Below are positions 1 to 10,855 of a stretch of 64,000 nt of DNA, in pieces (positions within the stretch are counted from its first letter, which is position 1; the number at the start of each line of letters is the position of its first letter). Position numbers and translations under genes: made by a program. Below the pieces are notes generated by a model. The model did no database searches. It was not told where the DNA came from and saw only the letters and a list, made by a program, of their open reading frames with translations. Source of the DNA: Pictodentalium vernedei (Eukaryota > Mollusca > Scaphopoda > Dentaliida > Dentaliidae); the NCBI GenBank assembly GCA_031216915.1, contig CM062296.1:798951022-799015021 (forward strand). Direction: 5' to 3'.

Positions 1-1733
1 GCCTGTTCGCCAAACCCTATTTCATATCTGAAGAAAATAATATTACTGTTTAAAAAAAATCCTATCGGAGGGGTGTATGGGCGTGTAAAATGGATGTCCC
101 CTAAGCGAAGAGGAACAATTCCGTGCTGGCTAAACATTTATTCGTAGTATTAAAAAAGAGCGAGTCCGCAAAGATGTTGTTATGAAGATCATCCCGCATA
201 CCTTCACCATTGGGCGAAGAGGAGGCGTTAATATAAGTTGTATAACGAACTTGCATGTCAGTCCTTGTTAATGAATAAGCTTAAAGGGCAACAGAGAAAG
301 AAAACCAACTACACCTCTGGAGCTTGATCTTACTGAAAGTCGAACGCTTCAGTTTTCCATATGTTCTTAGCATGTTTGTTGATTCTCGATATTTACGGTA
401 ACTTCCAGTAAATAGAAATAATTGCCACACGTTTGAAGGTGAAATTCAATTGGACGGCTTTTTAACGATGTCAATACCACTGACCTCGGACCAGTAAAGT
501 TTATTCGGCTAATGATTATTTAGAGATACTTCGACACTTAAGTTATAAGCAAATGGTTTTGTGCCCTGAACTCAGTGACGATGGAAATAATTACCGCATC
601 CAGGAAATCGGTGATATAAAAGCTCATTTAATATTCGAGTCTGACCATTTCAGCCTCATTTAGAGTCTCATTCATGGGTATTTTGGGGAAAATAATATCC
701 ACAAAACATATCTAAAAATCTGGTGCTGTCCTAGAGAATTTCAACTGCTATGGTGGAAATCTGAGGTGACGTCATAGGGGTCATAAGGTGGAATATTACA
801 ATGCATCAGATTTTTTAAACAAATTTACTGTGCCCTAAAGCTAAAGAATTAAGATCCGCTTTTCCTGTTTTTCGGTTTATTGTAATTTTGACGTTTGTAC
901 GTCATTTCAAAGTTTAAGCATTTTTTGTCTTTAATTCATTCAAAGAAACTGAAATGATTTATTGGGATAGTTAGTCGTTTTTTTTATTTTTGTGATCAGA
1001 CAAAACTTTAAGGTTCTCCTTCTTCATCCTCACTCCTGAAATTTTACACCCTGGTAGATAATGACGAGAATTCTAAGTGTTTTTGAAAACCTATTCTAGT
1101 TTTACTACCCCACCCTTTGATTCCAGCGAGGTGAATTTTAAGTTTTTTCTCAATCTTTTATTTTCTGTCTCATTTTAAGCTTAGTTTTTCGAAATATGAG
1201 GAAAATAATCTCCGCAAAACAGAAAATAAGGAAAAAACAGATCTAAAAAGGAAAAAAACAGATCTAAAAATGTGGCATTGTCATTGGAACTTCCCAACCG
1301 TGATGGTCGAACTCTGATTGAGGGCCCAAATTTGGGTCATTTTGGGAATATAATCTCAACAAAAACTTATCTCAAAATGCTTTCAATGTTTAGCAAGAAA
1401 AATTTAGTCGGGGGTGCCGATGAGGTGACGGTATGATCTCAAGGCCGATAAATGAGAATTTATCTGATTTTGATGAAATCTTAGTATATTATAAAGCTAA
1501 AAAATACAAAAAAATATTGATCTTTGAATTTTTTGTTTTAACATAATTGTTAACATTGTTACGTCATTTTCAATCTGGAAGCATTGAAATACCGCCTTGT
1601 TTGATACACCTATAACTGACAAAATACGATAGAAGCCATTGTAATATTCTTTAGACAGGTCACCAGTTTCGATTCACCTCATACATTTAATGTTATGACA
1701 TCAGAGTTCACCTAGTCCGCAAAACGCCAAGAT
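1..1733. other. AT-rich intergenic sequence with diverged repeats
   Basis: There is no gene here. Two diverged copies of an AT-rich repeat lie at about 690-960 and 1220-1600. Each reads roughly: ATCTAAAA, a GTCATAGG or GGTCAT phrase, and an ACGTCATTTCAAAGTTT-like phrase near the end. The same repeat recurs at 6.5-8.1 and 12.5-13.4 kb. Confidence 0.5.
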
Positions 1734-1941
1734 TTAACACTTTACCTAACATGAAAAGCAGGCGACACTTGCAAAAAAAATTTCTTGAATAACTATTTTT
1801 TTCCATTGTTTGTCTCAAAAACATAGGTTATGACCCCTCGTTGGAATGAGCTCGAAAAATGAAAAAAATAATGAAAATTTATTGGCGATATTTGAGAATA
1901 GCGCTGGCCGGTTTTGGCATTTACGTTGGGTAAAGGGTTAA
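1734..1941 (+). mobile_element. family A TTAA palindromic MITE, right half of palindrome deleted
   Basis: TTAA flanks both ends (1734-1737, 1938-1941). The body has the family A left arm (ACCTAACATGAAAAGCAG, then ACACTTGCAAAAAAAA), the left palindrome arm up to GAATGAGCTCG, then jumps straight to the right arm (GAGAATAGCGCTGGCCGG) and GGGTAAAGGG. The right palindrome arm is missing, consistent with replication slippage across a hairpin. Confidence 0.8.
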
Positions 1942-4254
1942 ACTTCACCGATGAAGGTTAAATCAGTTGGCACATGTGTCCATTTTAGCTCCAGAAATAC
2001 TTTAGGACGCATCATTCCAATTACAAAGCTAAATATTTTTTTTTTAAAAATCAGACCGCAAACACCCGAGATATAACACTAACGCCATCGTGAGTTTTAT
2101 TTCATCATTTAAATAATTTTGGACAGTTTTTTTTATTAAAAAAGCAATCTTGTTATTCAGATAGTTCCGTATTTAAACAGGACATAGGGGTTATTACCAT
2201 TCGATTACATAAATTATTGTGATAAAATATGAGCAATGGAACCCCATTGCAGAATATCCACAGAATAGCATATACTGTTTGAAACGTCCAGGCTCTTATC
2301 CTCAAGTTGAAGGGCCCCGTTTTCATAAATGTTTTCAGTAAATACGAATTTATTTCTTTGACCTAGACTTGGCACGGAAAAACACATGAAATTAGCATTC
2401 CAGGTTAAACTTGTCTGGCTATATGTCGCAATAATGCCAAATCTAAAAGTGGTGGTGTTGCGTTTTATTATCGAGATAAGTATAAAATTTTTTTTTTCGG
2501 AAATCTGCATCCATCGACAGTCTATCACTATGGATTAAGTTTAACATGAGTGCACCAATCACTTTTATTTCCGTACATATACCTCCATACAACTCAACAT
2601 TTTGGCACTCCCAAGGAAAACTAGATTCCGTGTACTATAATCCTGAAAAGAAACTGAAGACGTGTGGGAAAACGATTTGCTAATCGTCGGTGGAGACTGT
2701 AATTCACGCATCGCAGAACTGTCTGATTATATTCCAGATGATAGCGAGAAGCATGTCCCCCAACATAACTTTTATACAATTGATAAATGCGGGAAACGTA
2801 ATAGCCTAGACAAAACTACGAATTTGTATGGAAATCATCTTCACGCATTAAATTGAGAATAATTAATGGTAGAAGTCCTGGAGATGAAATGGGTAACTTT
2901 ACCATTTATCAATATAACGGTGCTAGTGTTGTAGATTACATCCTAAATCCAGATAAACATTTTTTCGGATGTAAACTACTTCTGCGTAAAAATACCAACC
3001 GAGTATTTCGACCACTGCCAACTTAGCCTGCACTTGATATACGCAAAAAGAAACGATCATCAAACTACTTTGAAATATGATTATAAAAACAGCTCCTCAA
3101 CTAAAGTGGCTGCCTGATAGCTATGCGAAAGCTTTACAGGCAATCAGTAAACGCAAGTTCCAAATTAAAAATCAAAGATTGTTAATGAAGACATGCCCAA
3201 ATAATCAAGATGGTTACGAAAAACGTAGTTGCGGACTTACCCGAGATATTAACCGAAGTTAATGATCGTACAACAAAACGAGTCCCAATTTTCCGTAAAA
3301 AAATCCAAGCAAAATGGTTTCACCAAGAATGCAAAGATTTAAAATTTTCAATGAAAAGTACCTTAATTGCCCTGAAACAAACTTCAAGCTGATTTGACCA
3401 TTCCCTGATACAAAAAAAAATTACTCTGCGAAAAGAGCACATAAAAAAAACAACAAATAGAAAGTCGAAATTGTACTTTAAAGCTCTGTGTGATAAACTT
3501 GACAGACTATCAACCATTGACTTGAAATCATATTGGCAAACTATTGAAATGTTGTGTACAAAGAGTGCTGAAGAAAATTATCTAGATCCGAATCGGGTTG
3601 TTGATTTCTTCAAAACTCTTTTCTGCCAACCAAAACACACCACATTTGTACAAAAAAGCAGTAGGAGAAGATAATATTTCTAATGAGTTATTGAAAACCC
3701 TCGGGTCACATATCATTGATAACTTAACGAAATTATTCAATCAAGTATTAGAGTCCCATCATTACTCAGTGGGGTCGAGCAAGTCTGTCATAACAACAAT
3801 ATACTAGAAAGGGGTCCGCTATGATCCAAGCAACTACAGGGCAATTGTTGTCAGCATTGCACTTGGTAAGTTGTTTAATAAGTGATAAATGAAAAAATTG
3901 ACAATTGTTTGAAAGAAACAATCTAATAAGCGATAACGAATTTGGATTTAGAGTTGGTCGTAGTACAACTGACAGCGCGTTTATACTTAAAACGGCAATC
4001 GACGAGTACCAAGTACGGTAAAAGACATTATTTGTAACATTCGATACCGTAAATAGATCAATATTATTCGATAAACTTGCACAGCTGAGTCTATGCAATA
4101 ATATACTTGAAGTATTAAAATCTATGTACCAGTCAAGTTATTACAGAACATAACCAACCCGTGGCTTTGGTCCACCAGGCTATCAATAAACGATGTAAGG
4201 CAAAGCTGCGGTATCTCGCCGACACTATTCAAAATTTTCAAAGATGACTTTGGT

Positions 4255-4518
4255 TTAACCCTTTACCCAACGTAACGGCCAAAACCGGCCAGCACTATTC
4301 TCAAAAATCGCCAATTAATTTTCATGATTTTTTCATTTTTTGTCTCAAAAACATAGGTTATAACCCCTCATTGTTACAAAACAATGAGGGGTCATAACCT
4401 ATGTTTTTGAGACAAAAAATGAAAAAATCATGAAAATTAATTGGCGATTTTTGAGAATAGTGCTGGCCGATTTTTTTTGCAAGTGTAGTCTGCTTTTCAT
4501 GTTAGGTAAAGGGTTTAA
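4255..4518 (-). mobile_element. family A TTAA palindromic MITE inside LINE RT
   Basis: This copy lies in the opposite orientation to most family A copies: it begins TTAACCCTTTACCCAACG, then GGCCAAAACCGGCC, and ends with the Lys-rich-looking arm CTTTTCATGTTAGGTAAAGGG and TTTAA. The palindrome centre at about 4373-4385 has lost the GAGCTCG core and joins the two TCATTGTT/AACAATGA arms directly. It interrupts the LINE reading frame, so it is younger than that LINE. Confidence 0.88.
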
Positions 4519-5134
4519 GTTTCAACGACGAATGCTTTCGTATAAATATCAATAACTCAAAACGGAATCATCTTTCGTTTGCAACTGATCCAGCCCTTCT
4601 TTCTGACACACGGGGTTGTCTTCAAAACTCCCTGTACAAATTAAATGACCATTGCATCCTTAATATACTTAATGTTAACGTTGACAAAACAAAGGTAACC
4701 ATATTCAACTCACCAAAAAGGACAAGTCTTCCCAGTTTTCTCATTTGCAAACAAAGGATTGCCCATACCTCTGAATATTCTTACTTGGGACTTGTGTTCT
4801 CAAGTAACGGTAACATGGACTTGGATGAAAGGGAACTACGACTTAAAGGTTTGAAAGCGATGCACAGCTTATTCAACGCCTTTCAGAGAAAATAGCCACC
4901 TCGATTAGCATTCTTGTAAAACTGTTTGAGTCTCTAATTCTCTAGTCAAGTCCATTGTTTTGTATGGAAGTGAACTCTGGGCTCGGTAATTAGTGAAATA
5001 AACTTTAATACTTCCCCACGTGAACGTGTTCAATTTCAGCTCTATAAACATGTGCTTGACGTACACAGTGAATCGTCAAATCATGCTGTTTGAGCTGAAG
5101 TTGGCCGATATCTATTACATATTGACGCAATTTG

Positions 5135-5492
5135 TGTTTAAGGTCACATACTTATGCACAATGGCTAATCGTGACCGTCACAGTTTACGGGTGGAGGAAA
5201 CCGGAGTACCCGGAGAGAACCACCGAGCAACGACGAGCAGCTGTCAGCTCTCCAACATCGTAACTCTGAACTCTGCACCGCAGCACAGGCAGGGTTAGAT
5301 TGGTTGAAGACATGCGCACCATCGACGTGCAGTACGCCTCAATACACAACGTCATCGTGCCCCCATGTAGGCAATCGGGGTGAAGTGTCTTGCCCAAGGA
5401 CACAACGCGGTTGCCGCAGGTGGGATTCGAACCGAGGACCTCTAGGCTTGCAGCCTGCACCTCTACCAACTGAGCCACCGCGCCCCCTTGCC
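5135..5492 (-). mobile_element. SINE with tRNA-like head, inserted in LINE
   Basis: Read on the minus strand the element starts with a tRNA-like promoter: box A (GTGGCTCAGTTGGTAGAG, complement of 5463-5480) and box B (GGTTCGAATCCC, 5422-5433), with CTGCAAG at the anticodon-loop position (Cys-like). A conserved body follows (complement of GGAGGAAACCGGAGTACCCG at about 5193), and it ends near TTTAAGGTCACATA. It separates EILTQFV-like LINE coding at 5130 from its continuation at 5500. Related copies lie at 37.26, 39.37 and 54.69 kb. Confidence 0.85.
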
Positions 5493-6197
5493 ACTGGTAA
5501 AGTTTATGTCAAAACTCGTCCAATCTCCGTAGTCAAGATTATTATTGGACGCTCGATTGGAAGCTGAAAAATACCTGCAACTTGATTCTATGTGGTTGAA
5601 GTATAGGGAAGCTTTAGGCACTGACAACCCGGTACTTGAACCACATGAATATAACAAAGTTATAGAGAATATAAAAAATATCCACCGCGACACCTTCTAT
5701 AAAAACATCCACGAAGATAATGAAAAAATCAGATTAAACAAATTAAGAACTTCTCGTCGGTTCAAAAAAGAATATAAATTAGAAAATTATTTGACAAACA
5801 CGACATCGTCTGAAGCAAAGAGTATGTTCACGCGACTGCGTATTAGTGATCATCCCTTAATGATAGAGAAAGGCGGGCATCTACAACCCCCACCCGCTCC
5901 CCTCCCCCATCACCAACGACTTTGTGGGCTGTGCGATTTTGGGGATGCAGAGACGAAATTTCATTTCGTTATGGAATGTTCGGAATATGCGTCTCCCAGG
6001 AAAGACATTTTTCGCAGACCGGAGGACGAGTAACAGCCCTTCTGTACTATAAATGTCGAAGAGAACTTCATATTCCTCATGAAGAATGTGAAGTCCCCGG
6101 ATTATGTCATATCATCTGCAATTCGATACAGCTTTTCTTCAAACAACGAGTCTTAAAGCTTAGTCCAGAATTATCAATAACTGTTCATAATATTTAG

Positions 6198-6889
6198 CGT
6201 GAATGTTTATAAAATATGTTATCACTCTTTTGATTACTCTTTTATGTGTTATTGTTTTCATTTAATAGTTGTTGTTAACTATCCTATTTTGTTGATGCAA
6301 TCTGCCTTGCTTTTGTGTATTTTGCTCATTAAAGCTGTTATATTCCTTTCTGTAGCTATCAAACTTCACACCCTTTTTCTGTTTGTTTTTTTCATTTCAA
6401 ATATATACTCCAGAAGGCAGCGATGGCAATTTATTTTTTTCTTTTTTCTCTCCCTTTTATTTTTCATCTCATTTTGAAGCTCAGCCTTTCGAAATTTCGG
6501 AAATCTAATTTCTACCAAAAAAATCTAAAAATGTGATGCCCTCCTAGGAAATGCCAACCGTTATGAACGAACCCTGACTTCATAGGGGTCAAAGGGCCAA
6601 ACATTAAAACGCGTCGGATTACTTTGAAATTTGAGTATGTTATGGAAGGAAAAAAATAGGAGAAATCTATGTTTCGTGTTCGATTGATCGCCATTTCTAA
6701 CCTTGTTACGTCACTTCAAAGTTTTGGCTACTTTTGTCACATTTCATTAAAACTGCCAAAGTTTTTAAAGGGTTAACAAACGTTTTGAAGTCTCAAATTA
6801 ACACATACAATTCACACTTCACCACCTAAACTTCAAATAATATCAGGGAGTACGAAACATGCACGTACGCATTGGATCCAAGTAGCATA
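6198..6889. other. LINE 3' region and AT-rich repeat, no gene
   Basis: The first ~280 bases are T-rich and may be the LINE 3' UTR. From about 6500 there is another copy of the AT-rich dispersed repeat (ATCTAAAAATGTGATGCCC ... TTGTTACGTCACTTCAAAG). Confidence 0.4.
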
Positions 6890-7384
6890 AAGGGTCCAGG
6901 CGACCGCAATCATCCGGACTTTAGAGGTGCCATCAGTGTTAAATTCCCACAGGAGATGGTATGTTTGTGGAGCCGATACGAGGCGTATTTACGCTCCATT
7001 CAATTGGGCCTGTCAAGTGGTATATGCACTGGATATAGAGTTTGGTATGGTATGTATAGTGCTATATGCAAACACAGGACTCTGGATCTGTAGTATGGGT
7101 GTGTGATGAAAAAATGACAGGGAAGATAGGTTTCTTGAAAGTGTTCCCCGCAAAACGGTTGACGCTTCAAATGACGTTGTGACGTCTTGATGCGCACGCG
7201 ACATCATAGAGAAGTTGACCGTTGTTGAGGTCTACTGTACGATCCGGCATAGCGTTCTGAGTTCACGTTAGGGTGTGTCGAGCTTCTCGCGCGTGAGTGA
7301 TATGGTATTATAGTATGTGCAGACGTACCCCTGTATGTATACTTACTGTTAGACCCTGGAACTACTAATCCATCAAATTAAGTC

Positions 7385-8295
7385 GTCCAACGAAGTTGGA
7401 ATGACTTATCGCGATCGTTGGACCTTTTTCCCCTTTTCTGTTTTTCTTTCTTTTCGGTCAGATGAGAATTCACTGTACTTCCCCGTAACTTACACTCACA
7501 AAATTTGGTATACTATATATGAACATCTCACCCGGGCAACCATTTGTTTCTCGAAATTCTGTCCGCGGTGTCTAAAATTGTATTGCCGTCCTACGAAATT
7601 CTCAACCGTAAAATCCGAACGCTGGGGAGACGTCTTAGTGGGTCAATTAAAATGCGTCCGACTTTTCTGAAATTTTCGAATGTTGTTGAGCTTTTTAGGT
7701 CGCTTCAAAGTTCAGCCCACTTTAGATATATTTCTTTAAAAACGCTCCATATTTCTATAAGATAAACTACTAAACTTTCTTCACCCTTTTGTACCTATTT
7801 GAAATTGGTCAAAATTATTTTTTATTTCAAATTTACGCACCCGGGGCCAGCGATGCCAATTTACGTACTTTTTCTATATATTTTATTTTCAACCTCATTT
7901 TCAGTTTAACTCTTTCTAAATTTTAGACTGTATCCTCCGCAAAAAAACATATCTAAAATATGTTACCGGCATAGAGGGTCATCGGGTCAACAATCAAAAT
8001 GAGCCGATTTTTCTGAATTTTTTGTATGCTGTAGAGCTCACAAATTTAAGGGATAGCAGTTGTTTGGTTTTCAACTTGTCGCCATTTTGATGTTTTTACG
8101 TCACTTCAAATTTTAGTCTATCTTTTCATTTTTTTCAAAAAGAGCGACAGAGTACACTTTACTCAGCGGCTTAGCACACATAAGAGCCACAGCACCTTCT
8201 CCCCATTGTTGGGCTCCTCAGCATTGGTGGCGCCACGTTGAACGGCTTCTGAAAATTCGCTTTGCGATTATTTCAAAACCATCTAGTTTTTTTTA
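7385..8295. repeat. AT-rich dispersed repeat block interrupting the left arm
   Basis: Two tandem-like diverged copies of the AT-rich repeat, at about 7540-7760 and 7920-8150, contain the phrases AAAATGCGTCCGAC or AAAATGAGCCGATTTTTCTG and TTTTACGTCACTTCAAATTTT. The block splits one satellite unit: AATCCATCAAATTAAG before it and TATCCTATGACTGG after it are contiguous in the satellite consensus. Confidence 0.5.
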
Positions 8296-8632
8296 TATTA
8301 TCCTATGACTGGTATAGATGGTATGGAATGTTAGGTCAGGCGGAATTATGAGATTGGAGGTAACTCGTGGTTGTCTAGTATGGTAGTACAAGATGTTAGG
8401 TCTGTTCCTATATTGCTCTATTGTTTGACCTTACATGTAGTACTATCGAACCTAAGGTGTTATAAGTCATATTGTTGGCATAGGCAGTGCATATTGCAAG
8501 ATGATGCAATATGAAGCTTGTTTGTATGGTACAGTAGTGTAGGTTGAACTGTCTGTACCTCATGGGTTTACTGCTAGCCTTTAATACCACTATATATCTA
8601 AGGCGCTTTTTGGTTCTCAGCATGTGTAGGTA

Positions 8633-9086
8633 CACACTAAAAACTAAAGTGTTAAAACTGACACTTTCAAGGTGTTAAACCCATTCTAACTCTTAAGGTT
8701 TGATTTTAACACTCAAAGTGCAATGCTTTAAGCACTTAGACATTACAATCGTCAGACATCTGAAACTTGAATGGATGGCACTTCCCATGTGTCTAGCATT
8801 GGTGGTTCTTCCAGAATCGTCCATAATTTGATTTGCGCTTGGTGGGTACATAATTAAAAGGACACAACGCAGATGACGCGGATCAGGCTCGAGAGTTCGA
8901 GCCTGATCCGCGTCATCTGCGTTGTTTCCTTTTAAGTGTCGCGACATTACTCTTGTCAAGTGGTATTATTGTAACACCTGTCAAGTTCTGGGATATCTAC
9001 ACTTGAACAAAGTGCTAGTTCATCACTTAGTAAGTGTTAAATACAGCACTTCAAGTGTAGTTTTTAACACTTTAGTTTTTAGCGTG
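8633..9086. mobile_element. MITE with TA flanks and internal near-perfect palindrome
   Basis: Terminal inverted repeats are CACACTAAAAACTAAAGTG (left) and the complement of CACTTTAGTTTTTAGCGTG (right), flanked by TA at 8631-8632 and 9087-9088, as in Tc1/mariner-type targets. The interior holds a ~36-bp-arm palindrome at 8859-8937 centred on CTCGAGAGTTCGAG. No transposase is encoded. Confidence 0.75.
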
Positions 9087-10307
9087 TAATGTGTAATGCG
9101 AAGTTGTGCAAAGCTGTTGGTATAGGTTACACACTGTTGTGTGGTAGACGTTGCTATCTAGTACTGTGATAAGGGGCGTACTGTATTTATCATGTCGTTC
9201 TACTGGTCTTGGGGTGTAATGGGGTATGCTTAGTTGTCTAGTACGGTTGTATTCATTGTGCGATATTTACCCCTGATGGTCTTCTGTTAACATCAGTACA
9301 ACAAAACCACCTAATGCTTTGTCCTGACCTATTGTCAGTTGCGAAAGCTAATTCATGTGGTTGTGAACGTGCATGCTTGGTTTCTAGTATATTTGTGCAG
9401 TATAGGTTGTCTGATGGGCAATCTATTATTTGTTTTAAGTAAAGGTTCCATGCCTTTTTATTGCCGATACATTCTTTCATCTTCACCACCACTGTACACT
9501 GTGGGTTTCCAGGACAACGAGGCTGTTTACTGATGTGGTTTCCTATTGTGGGAGAGAGTTTATTCTTGTTACAAATTGAAAACACTTATTTTTATAAGTA
9601 AAGAGCAATTTACACGGTATGCTTTAACAGATATAAAAAAAAAACCCCAGATGTTCTTTCGGCAGATGTGCTGTTTACGTTTACAATGCATATAAAACAG
9701 ACCTGCTTGCTGTATGTGACTCCCAAATTGTGTGCTGTTTGGTCAGTTGCCTCTGCTGATTCAGAAGAAATAGAACATGTCCTAATTGCTGGGTTTTACA
9801 TTCCTGGTAGCAGATATCATAATGTGGATGGTATGTTACAGCAGATGCGATGAGACAGATATTAAAAGAAACTTACCGTGTAAACTGGCTCTAACATTCT
9901 CTGTATGAAAGTAAGAACACGAAGTAGCGGTTGGAATGGGGATTCGGCATGCCAGAATACAATGGAGTATTGAACACTGCATCGCATTCAACACTTATAA
10001 TATTTCGCCTGACAATTCTCGGAGTGATGGTTTCTTTGCATTGCTAGCGTTTGGCCTTCAATTCATTCTCATTAGCTTTCTCTTTTTGTGAACATAACTA
10101 CCATCCCAGTGTTTTGCGTCCCGGTTATGAAAGTGCAGATGGTTTTAGTGTCACGCACAACCTGTGGAGACTTCCATTACCTATACTTGTTTGTGAGAGT
10201 CCTACTTGATGTGCTCTATTTGTATATGCACATCTGTGACCCTGTTATGTTATCGAAAAGAAACGAGGAGCAAGTGTTACACTTGTTTCGCAGCAACTTT
10301 AGTCTTA

Positions 10308-10455
10308 ACATGCCCGCGCTTTTACTTCCCATTATGGTCCAAAGAAAGGTGTCCATCACATTCTGGACTAAGTTTCCTAGACAACATGCCCGCGCTTTTA
10401 CTTCCCACCAGGGTCCAACGAAAGGTGTCCATCACATTCTGGACTAAGTTGCCTG
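10308..10455. repeat. two-copy direct repeat, 76-bp period
   Basis: ACATGCCCGCGCTTTTACTT starts at about 10309 and again at 10385, each followed by GGTGTCCATCACATTCTGGA. The two copies differ at only a few positions, so the duplication is recent. Confidence 0.85.
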
Positions 10456-10644
10456 TGTCCTGTCAAAACAGTATTTCACATTTCACTCATTTTACCCACA
10501 TGCACTAGTCTGTATCTATCTTCTTCAGGCCTGGAATGTAGGGAAATTTTCTCAGGAATGAGTGAATGAATGAATGATTTCTGTGCAACTGTGTCCAAAT
10601 TGTCACCTAAATGCCAAATAACAATCATGCAAACGGATAGATCT

Positions 10645-10855
10645 TCCTGCCTGCCTGCCTGTACGTCTGACAGCCTCCAGATAGCCCAACTGCCAGCCCA
10701 ACCACCCGCCCGCCCGTCCGCCTTCCTGTCTGCCTGTTTGCCTGCGTGTCGGCGCCCTTCATAAGCCCGACCGAAACGACTGCCCACTCGAACCGTCTGC
10801 CCAACCGTCGACCCGCCCTTCCGAAACGACTGCCCTCTCGAACGACCACCCTCCC
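10645..10855. repeat. CCTG/CCCG low-complexity tract
   Basis: Runs of CCTGCCTGCCTG pass into CCCGCCCGCCCG and CTGTCTGCCTGTTTGCCTG, followed by two CCGAAACGACTGCCCNCTCGAA-type units. The long ORFs on both strands here come from tetranucleotide periodicity, not coding selection. Confidence 0.8.

Larger units (their letters stand above)
2230..6197 (+). mobile_element. degenerate non-LTR retrotransposon (endonuclease, RT, C-terminal domain)
   Basis: This sense-strand LINE is broken by many stops and frameshifts. The endonuclease is visible from about 2440 (SGGVAFYYRDKY) through FISVHIPPYNSTFWHSQGKLD and LLIVGGDCNSRIAELSDYIP (2662-2760) to GNFTIYQYNGASVVDYIL. RT pieces include YDPSNYRAIVV, NEFGFRVGRSTTDSAFIL (about 3940), SILFDKLAQLSLCN, and at 4578-4589 F-A-T-D in place of the catalytic F/Y-A-D-D. 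The C-terminal part resumes at 5555 (EKYLQLDSMWLKYREALG) and ends with a Cys-rich knuckle, LCGLCDFGDAETKFHFVMEC. A family A MITE (4255-4518) and a SINE (about 5135-5492) are nested in it. Clade not resolved. Confidence 0.85.
6890..9310 (-). repeat. left arm of large inverted repeat with satellite units
   Basis: The reverse complement of this arm matches 14220-15755. The outer ~430 bases correspond to 15310-15755: AGTGTTAAATTCCCA at 6936, GGTATGGTATGTATAGTG at 7042, GATGCGCACGCGAC at 7189, GAGCTTCTCGCG at 7279. Then come diverged ~160-bp satellite units in reverse orientation (for example CCTATGACTGGTATAGATGG at about 8302). The arm is interrupted by ~910 bp of AT-rich repeat (7385-8295) and by a MITE (8633-9086). 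Confidence 0.72.

Noticed and set aside
5418-5485. Possible tRNA-Cys gene (minus strand, boxes A and B)
   Set aside because: The acceptor stem does not pair, there is no terminator directly after it, and the sequence continues into a SINE body shared with other copies.
10476-10849. Overlapping ~100-codon ORFs on both strands
   Set aside because: They arise from the tetranucleotide low-complexity tract, which keeps several frames open.
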